DNA from: an uncultured Collinsella sp.
GTDB lineage: Bacteria > Actinomycetota > Coriobacteriia > Coriobacteriales > Coriobacteriaceae
Length of the DNA: 11,339 nucleotides
Direction: 5' to 3'
NCBI GenBank assembly: GCA_902489945.1
Contig: CABUBZ010000058.1
Span: forward strand, 1-11,339
The first letter of the stretch is position 1, and each line of letters begins with the position of its first letter. Positions 1 through 4,987 of the stretch are shown here, piece by piece. Below the pieces are notes generated by a model that was not told the DNA's origin, did not search any database, and saw only the letters and a program-made list of their open reading frames with translations. The translations under genes and the position numbers were made by a program.

Positions 1-9
1 GGAGGTGCC

Positions 10-480
10 ATGAGCGGCGTCTACCAGCGAAACCGCGAGGTGTCCGAGTACAAGTTCTTCACGCAGGCCATCGCCATCCGCGTGGAGGTCAACAAGCTGA
101 TGGCGTCCTCCTCAGTAGTGCCGAAAGCCTACAGGCTGCTGAACGCAGTCCCCACGGTGGAGACCGCGCGCAGCATCGTATACAACGTCAACCGCGCCGA
201 CTGCTTCTACCCCAACAGTTCGTTCAACGCACTTGAGCGCAAGCGTTACCTGACGCTGGCGATAGCCGACTGCGAGCAGCTGATGCTCGACATGCAGTGC
301 CTCATGGATATCGGCCTGCCCGTGAACGCCAACCGCTTCGAGGGGCTGGCGGCCATGGTCGAGGAGGAGATCAGGCTGCTGAAGGGCGCGCGCAAGAACG
401 TGCGCGTCACCGGCAAGAAGTCCACCGAGGAGCGCATAGCCGAGGCCGAGGCCGAGCTAGAGCGCCTGCGTTCGCTATAA
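10..480 (+). CDS. avd: DGR accessory variability determinant (Avd)
   Basis: A 156-residue protein preceded by a perfect Shine-Dalgarno (GGAGGT, 1-6) placed for the ATG at 10. It is mostly helical in appearance: about 11-33, 38-62, 72-101 and 106-129 are helix-like stretches, which fits the four-helix-bundle Avd/23S-IVP family. The tail (133-156) is a charged Glu/Arg/Leu-rich helix that lengthens it beyond the roughly 110-130 residues usual for Avd. In characterised DGRs, Avd forms a pentameric basic barrel that binds the reverse transcriptase and template RNA and is required for mutagenic retrohoming. The assignment rests heavily on position, directly before the template repeat and RT in the BPP-1 order; the sequence alone would only say small helical bundle. 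The gene is intact. Confidence 0.85.
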   Translation: MSGVYQRNREVSEYKFFTQAIAIRVEVNKLMASSSVVPKAYRLLNAVPTVETARSIVYNVNRADCFYPNSSFNALERKRYLTLAIADCEQLMLDMQCLMDIGLPVNANRFEGLAAMVEEEIRLLKGARKNVRVTGKKSTEERIAEAEAELERLRSL

Positions 481-508
481 TGGACGGCGGTCCCGCCTTG
501 TATATCGG

Positions 509-649
509 TACAACTGGTGGCTGCGTTCCGTCATGGGTGGCTCGTCGTCCAACGTGTGCTACGTCAACAACAACGGCAATGCCAACTACAACTCCGCGAC
601 GAACGTCTGGGTTCGCCCCCGCCCCGGATTCCCTTATTGCCAGACCGAG
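509..649 (+). repeat. DGR template repeat (TR), boundaries approximate
   Basis: A non-coding stretch between avd and the RT gene that still reads open from 509 to a TAG at 650 as a C-type-lectin-like receptor terminus: it begins YNWWLRSV, has VNNNGNANYN in the middle, and ends VWVRPRPG plus a short tail. It contains nine AAY codons (512, 551, 566, 569, 572, 578, 584, 590, 602), the signature of adenine-targeted mutagenesis, since AAY mutated at its A positions gives many residues but no stop. The 14 bases 614-627 (CGCCCCCGCCCCGG) are all G/C, matching the (G/C)14 element next to the IMH in BPP-1. It lacks its own start codon and RBS, so it is a template, not a gene. The 5' limit cannot be set without the variable repeat, which lies outside the window. 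Confidence 0.88.
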
Positions 650-757
650 TAGGCCCCAGGGCCGAAAGCAGAGCGCGAAGAGGAAGGAAGGCGCGACCGT
701 CGGGCATGCGCCCGTAAATACGCACCCCGCGAGGGTGGCCGGACGCTGCTTGCATGG

Positions 758-782
758 CGCGGCGCTCCGTGGCTTCGCCGCG
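758..782 (+). other. Stem-loop in the TR-RT spacer (putative structured part of DGR RNA)
   Basis: CGCGGCG (758-764) pairs perfectly with CGCCGCG (776-782) around an 11-base loop. It lies in the roughly 190-base spacer between the template repeat and the RT start. In BPP-1 the spacer downstream of TR is a functional part of the template RNA, needed for cDNA priming and Avd/RT binding. That role here is inference. No T-tract follows, so it is not a terminator. Nothing else coding is visible in 653-844. Confidence 0.45.
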
Positions 783-844
783 TTTCATGGCCATACCTCA
801 AGCGGCTGCCAGAGCCACACTGAGAGCCGTGCGGGGTGCCTTCG

Positions 845-2029
845 ATGAACTCCGAGGAAAGAAGGGCCGCGCGCCGCAAGCGCCGCGAGGAGAGGCGCGC
901 CAAGGCCAAGGCCGAGCGCGTGAAGCCGTGCACCCTTGAGGCCGTGGCCGACCTCAACAGCCTTTGCAAGGCCTCCAAGCAGGCGGCGGGCGGCGTGATG
1001 TGGAAGTCCTCCACGCAGCGTTATATGAAGGACTATCTGCGAAACGCGGTCAAATCGAGGAACGACCTTCTGGAGGGCCGCGACATATGCCGGGGCTTCA
1101 TCCGCTTCGACCTGTGGGAGCGCGGCAAGCTGCGCCACATCAGCGCCGTGCACTTCCCAGAGCGAGTGATTCAGAAGTCGCTTTCTCAGAACGCCCTCGT
1201 ACCCGCGATAGTCCCGACACTCATAACGGCCAACTCCGCCAACATCAAGGGGCGCGGCACCGACTACGCCCTGAAGCTGCTCAAGCGCCACCTGGCCGAC
1301 CACTGGCGGCGGCACAGGCGCGAGGGATACATCCTTTTGGGCGACTTCTCAGATTACTTCGCCCGCATAGCCCACGAACCCGTCAAGCGGCAGGTGGCCG
1401 ACGCACTGCTCGATCCGCGCGTGGTCGCCCTCGAGCACCGCCTGATAGACGCACAGGGCGAGGTGGGCCTGGGTCTGGGCAGCGAGCCGAACCAGATATG
1501 CGCGGTGGCCCACCCCAACCGCATCGACCACTACGTGACCGAGATGCTGCGCCCTGAGGCCTACGGGCGCTATATGGACGACTTCTACCTGATCCACGAG
1601 AGCAAGGAGTACCTGCAGGTGTGCCTGCTGCTGATAGGGCGCAAGTGCGCCGAGCTGGGCATAGAGCTGAACCCGCGCAAGACCCGCGTGGTGAAGCTGT
1701 CGCGCGGCTTCACGTGGCTGAAGAAGCGCATCTTCTACACGGAGACGGGCCGCATAGTCGTGAAGCCGTGCCGCGACTCCATCACGCGCGAGCGCCGCAA
1801 GCTGAAGAAGATGGCCCGCATGGTCGCCGATGGCGTCATGACCCCCGAGCAGGTTGAGCGGAGCTACCAGAGCTGGCGCGGCGGCATGAAGCGGCTGGAC
1901 GCGCACCGCAGCGTTTTGGCCATGGACGCGCTGTACCGCAGCCTGTTCGAAAATCTCGCGCGGGAGGGGGGGTGCTCAATGCAGGCCAACCCGAGGGACG
2001 ATTCAAGCGGAGGCAAGCCCTCGCAATAG
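845..2029 (+). CDS. DGR reverse transcriptase
   Basis: A 394-residue retron/group II-like reverse transcriptase. The N-terminus (1-25) is very basic. Visible RT motifs are the motif A block GDFSDYF with catalytic D167, the motif 4 block GLGLGSEPNQ (208-217), the YMDD box (243-246, D245 and D246), then LGIELNPRKT and FTWLKKRIFY for the following motifs. The size and lack of maturase or endonuclease domains fit DGR RTs, which copy template RNA while misincorporating at adenines and deliver the cDNA to the variable repeat with Avd. The ATG at 845 is preferred because GGGGTG (833-838) is spaced for it; a GTG at 836 in frame would add three residues. Motif 4 ends in NQ where most DGR RTs have SQ. 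A run of seven G (1966-1972) lies near the 3' end. A terminator follows at 2092. Confidence 0.93.
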   Translation: MNSEERRAARRKRREERRAKAKAERVKPCTLEAVADLNSLCKASKQAAGGVMWKSSTQRYMKDYLRNAVKSRNDLLEGRDICRGFIRFDLWERGKLRHISAVHFPERVIQKSLSQNALVPAIVPTLITANSANIKGRGTDYALKLLKRHLADHWRRHRREGYILLGDFSDYFARIAHEPVKRQVADALLDPRVVALEHRLIDAQGEVGLGLGSEPNQICAVAHPNRIDHYVTEMLRPEAYGRYMDDFYLIHESKEYLQVCLLLIGRKCAELGIELNPRKTRVVKLSRGFTWLKKRIFYTETGRIVVKPCRDSITRERRKLKKMARMVADGVMTPEQVERSYQSWRGGMKRLDAHRSVLAMDALYRSLFENLAREGGCSMQANPRDDSSGGKPSQ

Positions 2030-2091
2030 CGGAGAACCGGCAACTCATAGCAGCGGCCTAAGCGAAGCGGCCGCGAAATAACAGAAGCATC

Positions 2092-2122
2092 GAAGGCGTG
2101 CCGCGGCGCGCCTTCTTTCTTT
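2092..2122 (+). terminator. Rho-independent terminator after the DGR RT gene
   Basis: GAAGGCG (2092-2098) pairs with CGCCTTC (2109-2115), extended by a TG/CG step, with a CCGCGG loop. TTTCTTT follows at 2116-2122. It ends the avd-TR-RT unit and separates it from the lysis block. A second short inverted repeat (GCGGCC/GGCCGC) lies just upstream at about 2053-2074. Confidence 0.75.
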
Positions 2123-2199
2123 GCGCCCATCGAAGCGGCCCGGCAATCTCACGGCGCCAATACGATGGCGACACATTCCCCGACAAGAGAGGAGTCCGC

Positions 2200-2526
2200 A
2201 TGGACACTGAGGAAGACATGCCGCGCCCCAACGAGCTTCAAGACGGCACCATGGCCGAGGTCAACGCCCTGCGCGATCTGCTGTCGCAGATCGGCGACCC
2301 CGACGCGGCGCACGACGCGGGCGTTATCGACGATGACGAGTACATTGAGCGGAAGGCGCGAAAGCTCGCCTACACCGCGGCCGTCGCCGCCTACGGAAAG
2401 GGTGAGGCCCCGGACGTGGACAAGCTGCTTGAGCAGATGCGCGAGAAGGTCGCCGAGCCCAGCCAAACCGAGACCAACACGGCAAACATCGACTACCTGA
2501 TGATGACGGTCGGGGGTGAACAGTAA
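2200..2526 (+). CDS. Small phage tail-region protein, function unknown
   Basis: A 108-residue acidic protein. The ATG at 2200 follows AGAGGAG (2187-2193) at good spacing. The frame is open further up to a GTG at 2098, but that would run through the terminator and has no ribosome site. The body is helical and charged, and it ends NIDYLMMTVGGEQ. A closing D/Y-L-M-M-T motif on a short protein just before XkdX is a common arrangement in Gram-positive phages, where these small proteins lie between tail-fibre and lysis genes. The stop overlaps the next start (TAATG at 2524-2528), so the two are translationally coupled. No enzymatic motif, signal or membrane segment is visible, and I do not assign a function. 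Confidence 0.75.
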   Translation: MDTEEDMPRPNELQDGTMAEVNALRDLLSQIGDPDAAHDAGVIDDDEYIERKARKLAYTAAVAAYGKGEAPDVDKLLEQMREKVAEPSQTETNTANIDYLMMTVGGEQ

Positions 2527-2708
2527 TGGCGGGACGCGTCAAGGCTGCAACCACGGCGGCGCACTCGAAGAACTATGACAAGGTGAGGCGCTACTACGAG
2601 CGCGGCCTCTGGACCAAGGCCATGGTGCATCGAGCCGTGGCCTGCAAGTGGATCACATGCGACGAATATGAGGAGATCGTCGGAGAAGAGTACGCGGAGG
2701 AGGTTTAG
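2526..2708 (+). CDS. XkdX family phage protein
   Basis: A 60-residue protein with the XkdX core: NYDKVRRYYERGLWTK followed by a valine/alanine-rich turn, then WITCDEYEEIVGEEY. The two aromatic-rich half-motifs (NYxxVxxYYxxGLW and WIxxxEYxxIxGxxY) are what define the family, named for the protein of defective phage PBSX of Bacillus subtilis. XkdX proteins are found next to tail-fibre and lysis genes, but their molecular role is not settled. The start overlaps the previous stop by one base. The 3' end carries GGAGGAGG (2696-2703), which acts as the ribosome site of the next gene. Confidence 0.88.
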   Translation: MAGRVKAATTAAHSKNYDKVRRYYERGLWTKAMVHRAVACKWITCDEYEEIVGEEYAEEV

Positions 2709-2709
2709 G

Positions 2710-3021
2710 GTGCCGGCGCTGAGCATCGGGGAGGCAACGTCGGTCCTCTCGGCCGCCGTTGTGATTGTCACGTTCTTCATCGGGCGCGTCTCCGTATCCA
2801 AAACATCGTCTGCCAAGGAGCAGCGGACCGAAGACAAGCTCGACAGCCTTTGCGGCGACACGAGCGAGATCAAGGATGGCGTCAAGGAGATCAACCGCAA
2901 GCTCGACGACCACGGCGAGCGCCTCACGAAGGTCGAGCAACAGGTCATCACCTTGTTCAACCGGCTCGACCGCGTCGAGAAGAATTACGACCTGCATCAC
3001 GGTATCGGCGGGTCAGATTAG
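2710..3021 (+). CDS. Membrane-anchored coiled-coil protein of the lysis block (XhlA-like role possible)
   Basis: A 103-residue protein from a GTG at 2710, chosen because GGAGGAGG (2696-2703) sits seven bases upstream. A longer reading from an ATG at 2668 would overlap the previous gene by 41 bases without a ribosome site. It has one N-terminal membrane segment (about 8-26, AAVVIVTFFIG core) with few residues outside, then a long charged coiled coil (about 33-92) with heptad-spaced I/L/V and repeated K-L-D and R-L-D steps. This is the topology of phage holin-assisting or XhlA/hemolysin-type proteins, which have the same parts but often the reverse order. The position directly before a holin supports a lysis role, by inference only. 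Confidence 0.7.
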   Translation: MPALSIGEATSVLSAAVVIVTFFIGRVSVSKTSSAKEQRTEDKLDSLCGDTSEIKDGVKEINRKLDDHGERLTKVEQQVITLFNRLDRVEKNYDLHHGIGGSD

Positions 3022-3031
3022 GAGCTGAAAA

Positions 3032-3307
3032 ATGAAAATCAACTGGGCCCTTCGCTTCAAGAATAAGCAGACGCTCGCGGCATTGGCCGCCGCCGTAATC
3101 AGCGCAGCCTATCAGGTGCTCGGAATCCTCGGAGTCGTGGCGCCTATCTCCCAGGGGTCGCTCATCCAGCTCGTCGGAATCATCCTGACCGTTCTCGCCG
3201 GCTTCGGCGTGATCGTCGATCCGACCACCAAGGGCGCGTCGGACTCGAAGCGTGCCATGTCGTACAGCGAGCCCCATGCCGCATATGACGCCAAGGCGGT
3301 TGAGTAG
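3032..3307 (+). CDS. Phage holin, phi LC3 family
   Basis: A 91-residue protein with a strong ribosome site AGGAG (3020-3024) that overlaps the previous stop codon. It opens MKINWALRFKNKQT, a signature of the phi LC3 holin family, followed by two membrane segments (about 15-36 and 44-63) joined by a short turn, then VDPTTKGASDSKRAMSY, the second conserved block of this family. The C-terminal tail is hydrophilic. Holins of this type form lesions in the cytoplasmic membrane at a set time and let the endolysin reach the cell wall. The endolysin gene starts three bases after the stop. Confidence 0.95.
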   Translation: MKINWALRFKNKQTLAALAAAVISAAYQVLGILGVVAPISQGSLIQLVGIILTVLAGFGVIVDPTTKGASDSKRAMSYSEPHAAYDAKAVE

Positions 3308-3310
3308 GCC

Positions 3311-4264
3311 ATGGCCATCACACAGCGCGAGGCCTTCGCGCAGGTCATGGAACACCTCGTCTCCCATGATGGGGGCGGCGGTCACGGATACTCGCAGGCC
3401 AACCGCATGGGGGACGGAACGACCGAGACGATTTGTCTGTCCGACGGCACCACCGTCACTATTGCCGGTGGCGATCGCGACTGTTCCTCGGCCGTAGTGA
3501 CCGCCCTCCGCGCGGTCGGCGTCAATACCTTCGGAGCCTCGTATACCGGAAACATGCGGGAGCAGCTGCTCAAGACGGGCCTTTTCGGCTGGCGTAAGAT
3601 GGGCGTCAAGTCCGCCCAGCGTGGAGACATCTACCTCAACGAGAAGTGCCACACCGCCGTGTGCGTCTCTCCCTATGGATCCGCTCGCGGCGACCTCTTG
3701 GCCCAATTCTCCATTTCTGAAAAGGGGACCGTCACCGGCACCAAGGGCGACCAGACCGGGCGCGAGTCCAACATCAAGGCGTACTACAGCTACCCATGGG
3801 ACGGCACGCTCTACTGGCTTGGCGACGGCAAGACACTGAATGGGTCAAATACGGAAGTCGCGGACAATACGGTCCCGAGCCTCGGAGACACGCGATATTT
3901 CGGCCCGAAGATGGCCAAGGAGCTGCAATGCCAGCTCGGCACGACTGCCGATGGCGTGATCTCCGGTCAATGGCCGGCGAATGAGCGATACCTTTGGGCA
4001 TGCGACCGCGGCGTAATCGAGTACGTCAAGGGCGGGGTTGGCTCGAATGCCGTCCGCGCCCTGCAGGACAAGGTCGGATGCAAAGTCTATCCCGTGGTCG
4101 GCGGTGTTCAGGCGCGACAGATGGGTTCGGGAACGGTCTTCAAACACCAGCAGTGGCTCATCGCTCAAGGTATCTCGTGCGGATCATCGGGTGCGGACGG
4201 ATACCAGGGCCGCGACACCAACGTTGCCATCGGCCAAGCGCTCGTCAAGCAACTCTATCGATAG
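3311..4264 (+). CDS. Phage endolysin, Amidase_5-type peptidoglycan hydrolase with C-terminal wall-binding-like region
   Basis: A 317-residue protein without signal peptide, as expected for a holin-dependent lysin. Residues 1-170 form an NlpC/P60-like cysteine hydrolase: the nucleophile C58 lies in GGDRDCSSAV, and H114 follows the GDIYLN strand in the block ending HTAVCV. GDQTGRES (146-153) and YYSYPWDGTLYW (158-169) are typical end motifs of gut-phage amidases. These enzymes cut amide or peptide bonds in peptidoglycan. Residues about 190-317 are a separate region with two peptidoglycan-binding-like repeats (FGPKMAKELQCQLGTTADG and a later VRALQDKVG), likely for wall attachment. Whether the bond cut is amidase or endopeptidase cannot be told from sequence. 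It is intact. Confidence 0.92.
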   Translation: MAITQREAFAQVMEHLVSHDGGGGHGYSQANRMGDGTTETICLSDGTTVTIAGGDRDCSSAVVTALRAVGVNTFGASYTGNMREQLLKTGLFGWRKMGVKSAQRGDIYLNEKCHTAVCVSPYGSARGDLLAQFSISEKGTVTGTKGDQTGRESNIKAYYSYPWDGTLYWLGDGKTLNGSNTEVADNTVPSLGDTRYFGPKMAKELQCQLGTTADGVISGQWPANERYLWACDRGVIEYVKGGVGSNAVRALQDKVGCKVYPVVGGVQARQMGSGTVFKHQQWLIAQGISCGSSGADGYQGRDTNVAIGQALVKQLYR

Positions 4265-4272
4265 GTGTGCAT

Positions 4273-4383
4273 ATGAATCCATTTGATATCTGTTTTATTG
4301 TCGGCGCTGCTGCAGGACTGCTGACCGGTCTTCTCGGATGGGCAATCGTGCGCGTCGGCAGCCAAAAAGACTTTAGAAATTGA
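4273..4383 (+). CDS. Small single-span membrane protein at the end of the lysis block
   Basis: A 36-residue reading frame, short enough to be missed by length cut-offs. AGGTG (4263-4267) is a plausible ribosome site just upstream of the ATG at 4273, which lies eight bases after the endolysin stop. Residues about 7-27 are a hydrophobic Gly/Ala/Leu-rich span, and the C-terminus is short and basic (VRVGSQKDFRN). It could be a second holin, a pinholin/antiholin-like regulator, or another lysis accessory; nothing in the sequence decides. The strong hairpin at 4391 follows immediately, which supports it being the last gene of the transcript. Confidence 0.6.
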   Translation: MNPFDICFIVGAAAGLLTGLLGWAIVRVGSQKDFRN

Positions 4384-4390
4384 TAGATGC

Positions 4391-4428
4391 AGCCCCTCCC
4401 CGGCATGAACTGCCGGGGAGGGGCTTTA
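4391..4428 (+). terminator. Strong hairpin ending the prophage late transcript
   Basis: The 15 bases 4391-4405 (AGCCCCTCCCCGGCA) pair perfectly with 4411-4425 around a TGAAC loop. Only two further T follow on the plus strand, so the U-tract is weak, but the stem is very stable and lies just after the last phage gene. It could also shield the prophage from read-through. Confidence 0.7.
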
Positions 4429-4468
4429 TGCATTGCCAGATATCCGTCAATATCCGTTCTGCAATGCA
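4429..4468. repeat. Inverted repeat enclosing tandem 10-bp direct repeats near attR
   Basis: TGCATTGC (4429-4436) and GCAATGCA (4461-4468) are perfect inverted repeats. Between them the 8-mer ATATCCGT occurs twice with a 10-base period (4440-4447 and 4450-4457). Short direct repeats in helical phase, about 100 bases from an att core, are the usual form of arm-type sites for tyrosine integrases. That role is inference. The rest of 4384-4550 holds no supportable gene. Confidence 0.45.
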
Positions 4469-4550
4469 GTTTCAGTGCGGTGAGAGCGTGTGGAAACATA
4501 ACTACCTGCGATTTTGCTGCTACAAGGCACTCCATAACATCACGTTCAAG

Positions 4551-4596
4551 ACTCTTAATCCCAAGGTCCAGGGTTCGACCCCCTGACGGCCCACCA
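4551..4596 (+). other. attR: 3' half of a tRNA-Lys(CTT) gene
   Basis: From about 4551 the sequence matches a tRNA: anticodon loop CTCTTAA (4552-4558, anticodon CTT), 3' anticodon strand TCCCA (4559-4563), variable loop AGGTC, T stem CAGGG/CCCTG (4569-4573 and 4581-4585) with loop TTCGACC, acceptor strand ACGGCCC (4586-4592), discriminator A and encoded CCA (4594-4596). Upstream, CAAGA cannot pair with TCCCA and no GGGCCGT acceptor strand or D arm exists, so the 5' half is replaced by phage DNA. This is the displaced end left by integration at the anticodon loop of a tRNA. The restored full tRNA should lie at the far end of the prophage. Confidence 0.88.
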
Positions 4597-4672
4597 AAGC
4601 ATTGTAAAGCGACTGGCTTCGGCTGGTCGCTTTTTTGTTGACCTTTCATGGGGTCGAACCCGAAAGGGCGCG
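4577..4672. repeat. Tandem repeat of tRNA-Lys 3' end plus terminator, copy 1
   Basis: This stretch recurs at an offset of 177 bases (4754-4849). The first 22 bases, from GACCCCCTGACGGCC onward, are identical; the terminator stem, its T-run and the following block GGGGTCGAACCCG are also shared. Differences are clustered in the terminator loop and in two three-base patches. Both copies carry a hairpin after the terminator: here CCTTTC (4642-4647) pairs with GAAAGG (4662-4667), enclosing GGG-TCGAA-CCC. Confidence 0.85.
4606..4636 (+). terminator. Original terminator of the tRNA-Lys gene, copy 1
   Basis: GCGACTGGC (4609-4617) pairs with GCTGGTCGC (4622-4630), including two wobble pairs, around a TTCG loop. 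Six T follow (4631-4636) and AAA precedes. It lies 12 bases after the CCA end. Confidence 0.85.
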
Positions 4673-4753
4673 TAGCTGAGAAAACGCGTAAGCATTTGCC
4701 AGCGCAGCGCGCAAGGCGCCTTGGCGCCGCAGCGGTCGCCTGCGCAGCAGGCT

Positions 4754-4849
4754 GACCCCCTGACGGCCCACCAAAGATTGTTAAAGCGACTGGCTCAGGC
4801 TGGTCGCTTTTTTGTTGACCTCGCATGGGGTCGAACCCGTCGGGGCGCG
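4754..4849. repeat. Tandem repeat copy 2: decayed tRNA-Lys 3' end plus terminator
   Basis: The second copy starts in a damaged T arm: CAGGCTGACCCCCTG (4748-4762) aligns with the intact CAGGGTTCGACCCCCTG (4569-4585) with one change and a two-base loss in the T loop. ACGGCCCACCA (4763-4773) and the terminator are kept. It cannot be a functional tRNA. It looks like a relic of a former integration at the same tRNA or of a tRNA duplication. The 80 bases between the copies hold palindromes (CAAGGCGCCTTG, 4712-4723; GCCTGC-GCA-GCAGGC, 4738-4752) but no gene. Confidence 0.8.
4783..4813 (+). terminator. Terminator in tandem copy 2
   Basis: GCGACTGGC (4786-4794) pairs with GCTGGTCGC (4799-4807) around a TCAG loop, followed by six T (4808-4813). 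The stem is identical to copy 1 and only the loop differs, which fits conservation of the terminator structure. Confidence 0.8.
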
Positions 4850-4987
4850 AAGTTGGGGAAACTGCACCGTGATTCCCTTAAGGAAACACGGCTAAAGCCC
4901 CATAAACGTGCTCTCCTTATGAGAATTATGCTCACGGGGCTCGATGCATGTTGAGAAGTTGTGATCAAACTCAAAGTGAGAATCGAT

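Larger units (their letters stand above)
1..4596. mobile_element. Right end of a tailed-phage prophage integrated in a tRNA-Lys gene (partial)
   Basis: This segment runs from the left edge of the window to the tRNA-derived attachment site. It contains a DGR cassette, XkdX-family protein, holin and endolysin genes, all on the plus strand with almost no spacing in the late block, as expected for the tail/lysis end of a temperate siphovirus- or myovirus-like phage. The right boundary is set by a truncated tRNA-Lys 3' half at about 4551-4596, upstream of which no tRNA 5' half exists. Integrase, head genes and the DGR target gene are not visible and should lie to the left. Whether the prophage is intact cannot be judged from this end alone, but every late gene seen here is uninterrupted. 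Confidence 0.9.

Noticed and set aside
297..848. Plus-strand 183-codon frame through the template repeat and spacer
   Set aside because: Overlaps avd for half its length, starts without a ribosome site, and the TR reads sensibly only in the frame beginning at 509.
2098..2199. N-terminal extension of the 2200 gene from a GTG at 2098
   Set aside because: The extension lies in the RT terminator and lacks a ribosome site, while the ATG at 2200 has AGAGGAG at good spacing.
4380..4586. Plus-strand 68-codon frame running into the tRNA fragment
   Set aside because: It passes through the terminator hairpin and the tRNA end and has no ribosome site.
4480..4596. A complete tRNA gene ending at 4596
   Set aside because: No acceptor 5' strand (GGGCCGT) or D arm upstream, and the anticodon stem CAAGA/TCCCA does not pair; only the 3' half is present.
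4245..4826. Minus-strand frame of 193 codons across attR and both tandem copies
   Set aside because: It includes GGPSGGRTLDLGIKS, the well-known spurious peptide produced by translating the complement of a tRNA-Lys, and it repeats only because the tRNA end is duplicated.
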